This document shows, one piece after another, positions 1-12,896 of a DNA stretch of 64,000 bases. The stretch is from Oxyruncus cristatus (Eukaryota; Chordata; Aves; Passeriformes; Cotingidae), in the NCBI GenBank assembly GCA_013399855.1, contig VXAY01006826.1, positions 124,001 through 188,000 on the forward strand. The letters run 5' to 3'. The translations under genes and the position numbers were made by a program. Under the pieces are notes generated by a model. It made no database searches, had not been told where the DNA came from, and saw nothing but the letters and a program-made list of their open reading frames with translations. Position 1 is the stretch's first letter. Each line of letters opens with the position of its first letter.

Positions 1-3000
1 GTAACTTCTTCCCATGAAAACACTTATCCATATTGATTGCATTTCATGTAAATCATCTTTTAGATAAAACAAATCATATTACGCTCTGTATGTTTTTCAT
101 TCTGACATTATCCTCAGCCCTCACACATTTTCCGTTGATTTCTTCTGTGTTCTCAAATTTTCAGCTTGCTCTTTAAATATTAATTCATCTCACTTTAGCT
201 GTCTACAAGCTGGACATCTAGCCTTGACAAGTCTCCAAGGTCCCTCAATAGTCAACAGAGGACAGAAAGCAACTCCAAGCAATTCATTCTTTTCTCTTAG
301 ACATCTCTCTAAGGATCTGATAGTGATGACTTGGATGTAACTTTCTCCCCACAGACTACAGTAGAAGTCTAGGCCGCCTACCTGGACTGCACACCCTGCT
401 TTGAGAAGGTTGAATTTCAGCTAAATCAGTTCAAGCAGATATTCAAACTCTGGTACCAGTTGTTTTCATCATGCCCATCCCTCTCTGCTGCATCGTAGCA
501 AAGAACTCCATTTTGATTTCCTTCATAGTCTATAACCTCTATATTCCTTTTAGCAACAGTCTTCCAGATTGTAATTTCTCCTTTTGTAATCTATATTTGG
601 ACGTAACATCTCCTGGAAAAATAAAGATCACTCTGCAAGCTGTATTACTATTCCTCCAAATAGTCTCATGACTCAGCTACACCTATTGAAACTTCCTGTT
701 TGGGATGTTTAATGAAATAATACTACACTTAAGAGATAAATGGCAACTTTGATGTAAGCTGAAAACTTCTTTTAAAGATATAATAAGGTAGCACATTCCT
801 TCATAATCAAGACCTAAAGACTCATGTAGTTGTATTGATTTCACCCTTCAAAATAACTGTAAATTTTGGAAGCCCTAACTTCATTTGATAATAATATGTG
901 CTACAACATCAGATTGTCTCAAATAGGAATTCTAGAAAATGTTTCAATTCTGAAATGTATGAGATTATATATAGAGAAATAACAGTTATTGTAGAAATAC
1001 TTATCCCTAAATCTTTGGATTTTCAAGATCCTATCATAAATAGGCAGCAAGATGTTATGAAAACTCTGCTGTGATATGAATCAAGGGAAACCTTACCACG
1101 AGCTTAGAGATGTTCCCAAAGCACTAACTATGAAATACAACAGTTTACCCAGATCTTTGAATTAGTGACCTGAGCCACCCTAGATACCTTGCAATCATTC
1201 TAAAACTGCAAATAAGCTTTGTTTCAATTGCTTTTATGTATTACATACGAGAGCATAAAGAATTGTTCTGAAATTGGGAAAAATATCCAAACAAATAAGG
1301 CCTTTAAGTATTACATGATACATGAAATGAACTAACTATTCATATTTATGGACTGTATAAGAAAACTGAAGAATAACAAAAATGAGTGAGTTAGAGAAGA
1401 AAGAGAAAAATCAAGCTATAAGAAGTGAATTGACAATCTGCACTAAATCCTACGAGGCAGGAGAAAGGCTATGGAAAACTACAAGTAGCCTTATCAGGTA
1501 GCAGCCATTTCTCAGGGCTGACCTGTGACAGTCCTTACACATGGCATTTCTTTGAGATTACACAGGCCCATTAAGGCCACGGAGATGAGGTTTCTCTCCT
1601 GGAGCAGCTACTGAGAAAGGTTTCAGAGATATGAGACGTGGCATAGGGAAAAAACTCCAGCTTGTGCAAAATGGGAGCAAGGAGGAGCTGGGAGTATCCA
1701 GGCAGGTTGCCCTATGGGCAGTAGTGGTGTTGCAATCCAGAGTTGCTGAGACAGTTGAAGCCAAGCAGAGAAACAGTCACCTGCAAAGGAAGTGGGCAGG
1801 GGAAGAGCTATATATAAATTCTGCTCTTTCCTGTTCCACTTCCTCTAGTCAATTTGCATTTTATGTACCTAAAAATTAGTTATGTTTGTAGCTTTTCAGT
1901 CAGATCATATGGGACTGAGGGAAGATGAGTTTTAAACCAGCGAGTCTTTGGGGAGATGTTCACTCTAGCAGATTATATAAACCCCTGCACTTCATGTTCT
2001 GGGCACCTTGTGGTCTAGCCACATTGCAGAAGCATTTGTGCAATGCCTGACACATCTTACCCCCTGGAACAAGCCTTGGAAATTAGCCTAAGACCAGCAT
2101 CTAGCTGCTCTGAGCACAAGGAGAGAGGAGAGCTAGCACATCTTCCTACTTTCTCCTTGCACAGTAAGATTGTGTGCTTGCCAGGATGCACCCCCTTCCC
2201 CACCCACAGGACTTCAAATAATTCTTGGCTTTGATGAAGGGAGGCAGCACTGGTCAGTAATGTGGTGCAGCTGATGCCCCTTAACACAACAGCACCAGCA
2301 CGAGTAAGGAACAGCACATAGGTAGGAATGAGAAGCAAGGGGCAGAATAAACTTCGGTAACCATCCTCACCAGTGAAGAAAAAGATTGGAAAACCATGCC
2401 ATGAAGTAGAACAGTCTAGAGCAGTTTGACAATCCTGGGCAGAAGCTGAGGAGCTAAAGGGAGTCCTTTCTTTCCAAAGGTGCAGTCACAGATAATCACA
2501 CAACTTACTGTGCTTAAACAAGAGCACTGATGTTCATGTAGCAACATGCAGAAACAAAACAGGTAGAATACCCAGATAACATATGTTCTTTCTTGTGAGA
2601 AAAAAAAAAATCAACAACATTGAAAACTGAAAGAATAGCCAATTTTAAAAGATACATTATTTAATCTGGAACTAAAAATGCAAATGTCTTCATCATAAGC
2701 AAGTTACTGAGCCCTGAAACAGCACTAGGCAAAAGACATTTATTTTCATATGCCATTCCAGCAAAATAACAATCTAAAAGTATTCCTTAACATTTATTCT
2801 ATAAGACATTCAAATTCAGTAAGGAACTTTAAATATTGCAATTTCCTCTTTTTTTTTTTTTGAATGATGTTTGAAATTAACAAATTTTAAATAATTTTAA
2901 ATCATTTAAATGAACCTATTGCTTGCGAGATAGAAAAACTCCTCTGTAGTGCAAATTAATGGTTAAAAATAATTTTTGCTATTTCTTTAAAGGAAAGTAT

Positions 3001-3835
3001 CAATTTCAAGATAAAAAAATGGCAGTTTGTCTAATAATCAAATACAAAAACCCATAAGGATTGAAAATTAGGTAGCTATTTCTTCCTCTCTGGGTGAAAA
3101 ATCATGGGAGTGGTAGTCTTCTTGGGGAAAGAAGCATAACAGTACAGCAATTCTGAGAGATCTAGGAAATGCATAAACGGTCTCCCAAAGAAATAGGTAC
3201 AAGGCAGACTGGAGAGTCAGAAGAGAACACGGACTCTCACTGGGGAGCACTAAAGATGGATGAGATGAATGTTCCAAAGAGACAAAGAGTACAGGTTTAC
3301 TGTTTTAATATTAGAACAAAGTAAGCTGAAATGTGTCTACTATGCTGTGGCAGTGCAGCACCTGGCAAGGTGCTTTTCTGGGACAGAGGGCCTGGAATCA
3401 CCTGGCTCAGTAAAATGAGAGCTAGTTAAGTCTTGTATATGGCAAAAACTACGTTAATACCCTTTGGAAAACATTTGTTTCTTCCCATCTTTCATCCCCA
3501 AAGCCCTACTGGAAAATGAATGAAGAATGCCAGGTTTAAAACTGTCTGAAGTGTATTAACCCCTACACTAATTTTTATCAAGTTATTAAAACAAACTCTT
3601 CATAAAGGTGCTGCATTTCTACTAAGGTTGTAAAGAGAGATTAAGTGATATCCTCCAACTCCCTTGCAATACAAAAGTATTTGTCAAATGAATCATCAAC
3701 AAAGCTGTACTTTGTAGGTATGCCGGTGCTTATTTTAGCAGCAATCTCCCTCTGGCCCATAATCATCTTCCTTAAAGTAAGATAATGGTGTTCAAGCAGC
3801 ACAGAGTAAAGATTTGCTAACATTTTTTTTGTCTT
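1..3835. other. unique A/T-rich DNA, no gene seen
   Basis: No open frame here exceeds about 93 codons, none resembles a known protein, and ORFs overlap on both strands as expected by chance. There are short A or T homopolymers near 2,600 and 2,850. The block at about 2,860-3,060 is especially A/T-rich, with several homeodomain-like TTTAAAT/TAATGG cores, but I cannot assign a function. I recognise no repeat family. Confidence 0.6.
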
Positions 3836-4330
3836 TTTTTAAGTTACAATCTCTACTTTCTGCTTTGCATTTCATTGTGGGTTATTATGGCATGGGAGTG
3901 AAACTTGTCAGTTGTCAACCTCACAATGTCAGCAGCCTGGAAATGCTCATGCTGCTGACTAGTAATTACTCACACATCAGTGTTTGATCTGAGCAAGCAT
4001 GGGCGTCTTTGCGAAGCCTTCAGAACTTCAGTTTCAGCTCCCAGTACATGCTATTAATGCCAAACTACAAATCAGGCAAAGAAATACTTCTTCAAATTCA
4101 GGCATTCAGCCTGGGAGATTTCCATTCACTTTACTATGGCTCCAGTCGAGAAACTCGGGAATGTGCTAATTTACGTGGGACCCTGCCGGCATTGCCGGGA
4201 TGCCAGATGGTCCTTGGCCAATCACAAAACAAAAACGTGATTTTTTAAAGAAATGTGGCACATTGTTCCGGTGCTCATACATGATGTTTGTATGCAAATG
4301 CATCAGAGATTTCTGCCACTAATGACTACT
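3836..4330. promoter_or_regulatory. candidate conserved noncoding or regulatory island
   Basis: This stretch differs from its surroundings. It retains several CpGs (for example around 4,147-4,200 and 4,268) in an otherwise CpG-poor region, carries a CCAAT box in the context TTGGCCAATCAC near 4,215, and has a perfect octamer ATGCAAAT at 4292-4299. It also has a CATTGTGGG SOX-like core near 3,873 and closely spaced TGCTGAC/TGCTCATGCTGC motifs near 3,945-3,960. Such clustering is typical of vertebrate enhancers, but motif clusters also arise by chance. No transcription start is evident. Confidence 0.2.
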
Positions 4331-4953
4331 CTTCAAGGCACTCAGTTGTAACTCAAATTGTCACTCTTTTTCCAAGGTGGGGATTTTTTTGTCCTCACAA
4401 AGAAGTTCAACATTCCAAAACAAATCTTGCTATATTGGTCTCAATTTACATCTTTCTTTTTTTTTATTTTTTCCAGTTGAACAGTAGAAACATTGATTGG
4501 TAAAAGCACCACTATTGTTAATTTGACTGAAAATACTGGAGTTACCAAAATAGAAATTCACTTTCACATAGTTTTAGTGTGTTGTCATAAGTTACTATGG
4601 CAGCAAGCAAAATTACTAGCAGTTAAAGAAACATTCTTTTTAGATGAGCATAAATTATTTTGGTTCCTGTGACTTTAAAGGAAGAATTATTGCTGTTATT
4701 TAGCTAAGCCATCTTATTTCTCCTTTAGGATTTGAGAAATGTTTTCTCAAAAATCTTATTCCTTGTTAAATACTCTTTACTATAATGTTTTACAGATTAT
4801 AGTTACTATCTCCCAGGGGAACTATTTAATAAAATAAAACAAAAAAATTAGATATAATTTGTAAAGATTTTTCTCTACTTCTTGTTCCTTTGATAACTGA
4901 TTATACAGTCAAACATGTTACAATTTGTCACACATAATCAGATTTGAGTTATT

Positions 4954-5100
4954 ATCCCTGGTACTCTTCAAGGCCAGGTTGGATGTAGCTCTGAGCAACA
5001 TGGTCTAGTGAAAGTTGTCCCTGCTCATGGCAGGAGGGTTGGCACTAGGTGACCTTTAAGGTTCCATCCAACTCAAACCACTCTAGCATTATGACGATCA
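4954..5100 (+). mobile_element. CR1 LINE, 3' end fragment
   Basis: The segment follows the end of avian CR1: the last codons of ORF2 (CTTCAAGGCCAGGTTGGATG), then a tail resembling 'gagcaacatggtctagtg', 'ccctgctcatggcaggagg' and 'ttccatccaactcaaacca'. The terminal ATTCTATG octamer repeat is decayed to something like CTAGCATTATGA. Only about 150 bp remain, the severe 5' truncation typical of CR1. The mismatches indicate an old inactive copy. Confidence 0.87.
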
Positions 5101-8100
5101 TCTGTCTTTAAGTAGTGGAATATCTCTTTTGACTTAATGAAGTATACTAGGTACTTAGACTGGTTATTTTAATTTGTGTTTTGTCACGACCACTTGAGGA
5201 TCATGCAGCAGAAAAGAAACCTTGAGATATTTCTTGGCCCAGCTTCACATCCTAAGAGTCATATCCTCTCTCCTCTGGAGAAAAAGAATGATGTGTGAAA
5301 AACAGATGTTTGTGCTTTACTGGCTGTTCACAAGTAAAGGCTAGACTTCAAAGTGTTGTGAAATATCCACAATGGTCTCTAGGCAAGATTCAAGTCTGGG
5401 GATATTCAATGTTCAGCCAGAAAAGGCTGTCCAGAAACTCACTCTGCAGTGCTGCACATGCACGGCTGCTGCAAGCTTCACTTGGCAGTGCCAACTCTTC
5501 TTAATGACAACCACGTAAGACTTGGAAAGTCATCTGCCCATTCTTGGCTAAGAATCCCCTTCTCAACATTCACAATTTAGGAACATATGGGCTCCCTCGT
5601 CAGCTTACACTCATGCCCATCTGTTCAGATGGCACGGAGTCTGTCCACAAGTCAGTCAGACTGCTGCTCTAGGGTACATGTGGCATGCAATAATGGGTTT
5701 AGAAGAGCAGCCAGCACAATACTGAAAACACCTTTTCCGCTGCAGAATGCCTCTCATCTGTACCAGCAGTCAAGTGTTGGTACCACATGCCTCCTTACAC
5801 TTGAACAAAGATGTTTGAATGTATTTGACAGAACAGAAAAGGAAGCTACTAGCTGACCACTGTCACTGATTGTAGGAAATAGGGCTACCTGAGTAATAGA
5901 AACACAAAAAGAAACACTTTCTCAAGATGCACAGTCTTGGTTAATCATGCAAAACTTAATGTACAAAGTGACCCAGAGGAAGATACAGAATATATAGAAC
6001 TATAATTGAGTAATTCAGTAAGATTAAGGCATAGACTGTAGTACCTAGAATGTATCTAGAAACATCATTTCACTTTTGCTTTCACTGTTGCTGGGAAAAC
6101 AAGGGGACCAGGCAAGAGAAAAATGTCAACTCCTAGACAATGGTATGTCCCTCATGGGAAAGCAGCATTCAGAATGTAAGAACTTGCATTTTCCTAGAAC
6201 ATATTGGGAGCTGGTTTTAGATTTTTCAGTAGTTGTTCCCTAGAAATGCCCTCAGGCTTATTAGTAATTGACAGGGTTACACACTAACTTTAACTTGGAT
6301 GGCCCAGGGCATCTAGAAAGAAGCTTCACATCTGCCAGGATATCAAACACAAAGTTAGTTTTCAACATCTCTGTGGTAACATCCCATTGAAACAACATCT
6401 CATTGAAGCCCTGTGGTCTTTAGTGAAAAGACTTGACAAGTGGGTAGGTAAAACAGGTGAAGACAGGGGAAGGTCTTTTCATATCCACAGCAGTGCAGCG
6501 TCCTTGCAGATTGCACCAGAAAGCTTTCATAGAACAGATTGCACTATACATAGATCAGCACTGCTTGTCCAGGATAGAAACTGTACGTTTGCATCTGAAC
6601 AGAGATTGGTACTATCAGGAATAGGAGAAACTCTTCAACGTTTATTGTAGTGGTTTTTCTTTTACTTACATCACATAGGACAGCTGCTACTTTCCTGAAA
6701 CACATTAATTTTTTACTCCAAATACATATAAATTCATGACAAAAGTAATTCTACAAGCTGGCATGTTCTAGCAAGTGTAGGCATGCAGGAGGAAGTTTTA
6801 GTTGGAGATGAAAAACCCCTCTCAAATTATTCCTGTTCTGAATATTGTTTATCCAAACAACTTTAGGGAATGCCTTCTAGTAATTAATATACTCACAAAA
6901 TTAAAAAAAAAAAAAAATAAGAGTTTGCACAGTTCAGAGACCAGAAAAGGATTAAGCTGTTGGTTAATATTGTTTGAACTGCCTAATCAGAAATCCTCTA
7001 AAATACTGCCTTTCAGTTCTGTTTCAGTAGAGGTTAAATTAGGAGACAGCTGAACCACTTAATGAAAGTAAATTCACAAATAAGAACAAATCTAAAGAAA
7101 ATAATTCTTCAGTAAGGAACAGTGATTTACCCAAGTCTAGTACAATTAATATTACTCAAATTTCATTAAGAATTTCACTCAAATATTTGTTTCAATTCTT
7201 TAGTAATTCACATTATCACTTGTATTTTCTTTCTACAAACTCTGGAATAGCAAAGATTTGTCTACAAGTTCAGTGGCATGTGGATTGCAAGGTTTGTTCT
7301 ACAATCATAAATAAAAAACAGTTTTAAAATCTTCTCATTAAGTAGTACAAAAAAAGAATATCTTCAAGGAAATTTTTGTAATATTGCAGAAAAAAAGTAA
7401 CTGTGCATAACATGGTTTCCAGTGTGTTTTTCTGAGCTAATTTCTCTGTGTTTTTCTGAGCTAATTTTCCTGTGTGTTCACTGTTTTTCTTAGCAAATAA
7501 GGCAATAAGAGACTGTGACATAGCACTTGTGATCCAAACTAGGGGTTAGCACGATCTTTTCTCACTAGCAAAATTGACATAAATTGAAATAAATCCTGCT
7601 GATTTATGTTGGTTTGCTTCTCATGTTTAGAAAGTTGTATCAGATTGAAGTGTAAGGAGAATGCTTCACTGAATAAGTATTAATTTTATCTTACATCCCT
7701 TTTTTAGCTTTTTAAGTATTCCTCTTCAAGAGCAGGAGAAATTATAGCACTCTAAAATGCATGAAAGACAAAGCACAGTAAACTTGGCCTTGGACCTTAG
7801 GTAGCTGTAGAACAATGACAAATGAATTTGCTTATATCATTTATATCCCGGAAAAAGAAAAAGGAAAAAAAAACGCAAAACCCCCTTACTTTTCATGCAT
7901 AGCCACTGGGTCTTACCTTCTAGAGTCTATCATTACCAAACCTGAATGGAGTGTCATACATTTGACTATGATTCAGTACACAGCCCACAACAAAAGCCAT
8001 AATTTGAAGCAAGAATACAGGAGCATACTTAAGCAAAACTGGTCTCAGTAAAGTCAAACTCCTCCAAACAACAGACAAAATCACAATGACAGATTGTCTA

Positions 8101-11100
8101 GTGAATGCCCAATATTAATAAATTCTTAATGCACTTTTGTGCACTATTACATTAGGGGGAAAAAAATACAAAAGAAAGTACTTTCACACGCTAAAGAGAT
8201 TCTATTTGGTGAATTACTCTTTTGGATGTTCAAGAATGAATGACGCAGGTATAACAGGGAATTCTGGATTACTTTTTTCCTTCTGCTTGTTTAAATTAAT
8301 TATTGTATGCAAGTCTTAGTCTGTCCTCTTGCAAAACAACTAAATCCAGCAACAAAAGAGGATTACCTAGAGTTTGTCCTACCATTGAAAACTGAGGTTT
8401 TTAGCTAATTCCTAAAACTTTCAAGACCATTCAACATACTTTTGACTTTTGATTTCCCAGTGTCAGGGGTCCAGCAACACAGCACCTGTGAAGCACAGTG
8501 AGTTTAAAGGTCCACAAATATAAAGAACTAAACACATGGACAATGAACAAAAAATGTGAGACTTGTAGTAAAATTACAATGCTAGAAACCCATAAAAATA
8601 TTTTAGTCACTGCTCTGTATCCAAAATTCAGAACACTTAAAGATGTCAGCTCTTGAAGATGCAATTTCTGAGAAAATTAATGGGCAACAAAGATATAATA
8701 ATCTTTTTTTACTGATGTCAGATCAGTGCTTACCCAATCTGAAAAGCATAAAGGACCTACTCCCTCCGCCATCTATACAGAGGAAAAGCAATGTATGAAG
8801 AAATGCTATTTTTAGCTAGCACTTGCATTGGATTATATCTAACGGTTCCATCTAAACGCATGCTCCCCAGGCAGTACAAAGATGAATACTGGGATGCAGT
8901 ACAGGGACTGAAAATTTGGGCATGTAGTTGTATTTCCTGAGGAAGACTATGAATAAGTTATGAAACAGCCCTTGATAAAAGAATGATGAAGTCAATCAGT
9001 CAGGTCAGTTGGAATTGGACAGCCAAGACCCAGAGGTGTGCACTAAGGATCAGTTCTACATTCATGGCAACAGCAGCTAGAACAAATGAAATTGTAAAAC
9101 AGCAAAACAATAAGCTTCATTCTAACTAGTATGTATAAACCATTTTATTATGGCTGTAATTCTGTGTAACAACAGCTCACACTTTCTCTGTAAGACCCTA
9201 GTCCTTCAAGACTCTGTCTTTTCTTTGAAACCTGAAGAAAAGGAGTAAAAATTTGAAACAACATTATTGACTGTGTAATACCAACCTACAGGAAGACCGT
9301 GACTTCTGAGGAACTCAGCATCCCGCCAAAAATGCAAAAATTGTCCTCCAGCACTGTTTGATGATGAAGTCTGTCCCGTCACTAAATAGAAAACTAGAGT
9401 GAGGTGACAGGACTAGGAACACCAACCCACCCAGAGCCTGTGCAGCAGACGTTGAAAAGCTGAAAGACTGTAATGGAGGGGCACTCTGGAACCACCGCAT
9501 AATGAGTCCTGACGGAACAAAAGAAATCTTTCCATTTCCATACAGTTAGGGCTGCTGCAGGCTGGAATTGATTATGCAGACCTGATCAGCAATGTTACTC
9601 AGCCTGGAAACTGTGCAATCCACAGAATAACATTTTGCGAAAAAAGTCTTGTGTCAAGACTTGTGATTAGTATTCTGTTAGGGATTGATTTGATTATTCC
9701 AATTATAAGAATTAACTTACAATGGACTTCGAAAAAATGAAACCATGTGGGAAATCCCTTGCACTGACACAGTAACTCTCATTCTTAACACATTCAATGT
9801 ATGACAGTAATGTATTTAAAACTGGATTACTTATCCTTGTATACATTAGTAGAAAAGAGGTATTCTGGAAAAGCAGAGATGACAGACCAGAAAGCCTTTC
9901 TGTGACACAAAAAGTTTGAAAGCATTTGTCCTTGAATGCAACAGGGGATGGTGATGCTATCCTAAGTTGAATGGAGATGTGTGCAAACGCCCACATCAAT
10001 AAAAAAGGTTTGTACACTGTTAAACACAGTCCTTGGAGGTAAGCTAATTAGCAAACCAGAGAGTTTTAGAACTCTCAAGTGAAATCTTTGAACTGAAAAA
10101 AAGTTGTCTACTAATGAAGTCCCCTGTGGGTTACCAGTCTAGATTTGGCAGCATACATACTGCTATAGCTGAATTTCAACTAGGCTGATACACAGACGGC
10201 AAAAAGAGAGGTTGTACTTAAGGACAGAAAAAATGATAGGTACATATATAAAATACCCACTGACCAATATCTCACTTCACAATTATTAGTGCTAAGGCTG
10301 TAGGGTGAAGAAAAGCAATCTAAATATTCTGTCTCTGAAACGAAGTGGCAAGTGAGATACACGTTTATGGATGACTGGTTTCAAGCAGTATCTAAGAAGT
10401 CTCTTACCCGTATAAAATGTAACAGAATTTACTGTTATGAAAGTGATATGTTTGTATTTTCACTACATTGCACAGAAACAGATGTGACCTATCCTTTTTG
10501 GGTGTAATGGTTTCTGTAAAAAGGCTTTTTTTTCTGTGCTGTTTAGCATAAAGGATTCAGGTTTACAACTACACTTGAATTAGAATTTTGAATCTAATAA
10601 AAAATGTAAGCAGAGTAAGTATTCAATGTGGAGCTCCATATAAATTTAATAATTGTACTAATCCTGACAATAAAAGAAGGATTGTAACTGAAACAATGCT
10701 ACTTATTCCTTATTAGGAAAACATGATTTATCATACTGCAACGAAGAAGCTGGCTATATGATCCTCATTATTTAATAAACATGATATTTTCATATGGTGT
10801 TATGATTCTTTTCTCTCTTCGACTACAAAGTCTGGAAATTACACTAAAGTGGCCTTGGGGAACAACCAAAACAAATCGTGTTCTAGAGTTATCAGCTTCC
10901 TAAAACCTGTCACAAGTTTGAAACACAGAGACATAGAAAACAGAGATCTAGACTGAAAACAGGAGAAGTTGTTTCTTATTCTACAGAAATAGCATCAGGA
11001 CTTAAAAAGCTGCCATCAAAAAGGTTCGGGAAGTCCACAGGAAGGGAAAAGGTATGCAGGAGGCAGCCCCCAGAAAAGTGGTTCTGATAAACAGCAGGAT

Positions 11101-11203
11101 TAGTATGCCCAGACACATGTATGAGCAGAGAATTACATTCCTCCTTTCTCACCTACAAAGAGTCTTCCAAGCACACATAAGTCACATTACTTTTGTCTTC
11201 CAG
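5101..11203. other. unique DNA, no gene seen
   Basis: About 6 kb without a recognisable gene or repeat family. The longest open frame is about 101 codons (minus strand near 9,712-10,017) and has no recognisable domain. Features are a 15-A run near 6,903, the 24-bp tandem duplication listed separately, and donor-like GGAG|GTAAGC near 10,039 without a supporting acceptor or open frame. Confidence 0.55.
7423..7470. repeat. 24-bp tandem duplication
   Basis: Two adjacent units begin TGTGTTTTTCTGAGCTAATT at 7423 and 7447 and agree at 22 of 24 positions. A degraded partial third unit may follow. Being a multiple of 3, the unit appears as an eight-residue repeat in the minus-strand frame, but nothing suggests that frame is used. 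Confidence 0.85.
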
Positions 11204-11342
11204 GTTGAAGGCTGACATATCTTTGACCTGTGGCTTTGTAGGAGAAGAGGGAAGAAAGCACTGCCAGGCTGCCTTAGAGAGAACATTGCAGAGCTGTAAC
11301 AGAAAAGTTAATAGAGTAAATGAAATCTGGCTTTCACATTCT
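11204..11342 (+). other. exon-like segment, unidentified
   Basis: A pyrimidine-rich tract ending TTTTGTCTTCCAG precedes 11204, and GTGAGT follows 11342. The 139 nt between are open in one frame. The translation is hydrophilic, with four cysteines in roughly 45 residues, but matches no family I recognise. It lies about 30 bp upstream of the CR1 insertion and does not read like CR1 ORF2. The -1 base of the donor is T rather than G. An open frame of this size next to a chance splice-site pair is not rare, so this is only a candidate. Confidence 0.15.
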
Positions 11343-11371
11343 GTGAGTAACTTTATTCATTTCATTATTCT

Positions 11372-12896
11372 TTCATTATCTGTCCGAGATCTGCTGCTCC
11401 AGCTGGATCCTTGTAAGTCTATGGAACCTGATGAGTTTCATCTGAGAATACTCAAAGACCTGGCTGATGTCATTGTGAGGCCTCTCAATAATCTTTGAAT
11501 GATCTAGGGAATCTTGACATGTCCCAGTTGACTGGACGATGGCAAACATTGTCTCCATTTTCAAGAAGGGCAAGAAGGATGACCCTGGAAACTACAGACC
11601 TGAGAGTCTTACTTCAGTGCATGGTAAAATTTTGAATAAGATTATTCTGGGAGTTACTGAAGAACACCTGAAAGACAGCACAGTCAACAGTCACACCCAG
11701 CATGGCTTCTTGAGGGGAAAGTTCTCCTTATCAAACTTTTTTCATGTCCATAATTTCATCATTTATCCTCTCAGAAAGTTGCTTAGGAAGTTAAGGCAGA
11801 AGCTTTTGATGCTGTCTCTCCTTTTGGAGAAAATGTTCAGCCCACAGCTAGATAAATACATCATGTGATGAGTGAGCAAGTGGCTCACAGGTCAGGTACA
11901 AAGGTAAATGTGGCAACATCAGGCTGATGAATAGTCACTGCTGTAGTTCCACAAGGCTCCATTTTAGGGCCAGTGGTCTTCAAGGTCTTCATAAATGACT
12001 TGGATTCAAGACTCTAAGGAATACTTAGTAAGTTTGCCTGCAACACTAAATTGGGAGAAGCTGTCGACTCCCTCAAGGGCAGAGAGGCCTCAACAAATTA
12101 GAGGCAATCATCGACTGTATGAAGCTTACAAGGGCAGGTGCCAGATCCTGCACCTGGGATGAAACAACCCTTGGATGTATGTACAGACTTGGGAACAGGA
12201 GGTTGGTGATCAGCCCCATGGAAAGGCACCTGGGAGTTCTGGTCAACAGCAAGTTGAATATGAGTCAGCAGTGCCCTGGCAGTCAGGAGGGACAACCGCG
12301 TCCTGGGGGGCATCAGGCAAAGCATCACCAGCCAGTCGAGAGAGGGAATTGTCCCGCTCTGCTCTGCACTGGGACAGCCTCACTTTGAATATGGTGTGCA
12401 GTTTTGGTCACTGCAATGTAAGAAAGACACTCAGCTATTAGAGAGTATCCGAAGGAGGGCCGTGAAGATGGTGAATGACCTAAAAGGGAAGTCATATAGG
12501 TGTGACTGAAGTCACTTGGTTTGTTCAGCCTGTAGAAGAGGAGACTGGGGACAAAACTCATTGTGATCCACAGCTTCCTCACAGGGAAAAGTGTGGGGGC
12601 AAGAACCAATCTCTCCTCTCTTGTGATAAGACCCAAGAGAATGGCATGAAGCTGTCTCACGGGAGATTTAGGCTGGATGTTAGGAAAAGGTTCTTCACCC
12701 AGAGAGTGGTTGAGTGCTGGAACAGGCTCTCCAAAGAAGTGGTCACAGTACCAACCCACCAGATTTCAGGAAGTGTTTAGACAATGCTCTCAGACACATG
12801 GTGTGATTCTTGGGGTGGTTCTGTGCAGGACCAGGAGTTGGACTTCGATGATCCTCAAGGGTCCCTTCCAACTCGGGGTATTCTATGATTCTATTC
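11372..12896 (+). mobile_element. CR1 LINE with broken ORF2 reverse transcriptase and 3' end
   Basis: The copy enters CR1 ORF2 at a stretch reading VRDLLLQLDPCKSMEPDEF. RT blocks follow: IFKKGKKDDPGNYRP near 11,560-11,605 and the QHGF-containing block near 11,700. The PQGSILGP motif with FINDLDS lies at about 11,950-12,005, and then the palm region. The catalytic FADD site at 12033-12044 reads Phe-Ala-Cys-Asn (TTTGCCTGCAAC), so both aspartates are lost. Downstream come the RLGNRR/LGVLVNSKLNMSQQC block, the RKRFFTQRVVECWNRL block near 12,690 and the 3' UTR, ending TATTCTATGATTCTATTC. ORF2 is split across frames by stops and indels. The endonuclease and ORF1 are absent, as in a 5'-truncated CR1. 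It is dead as an autonomous element; its short open frames are not host genes. Confidence 0.96.

Noticed and set aside
11539..12780. Plus-strand open frames that read like protein (RT and C-terminal blocks)
   Set aside because: They are pieces of a decayed CR1 ORF2 with stops, indels and a destroyed catalytic site, not a host gene.
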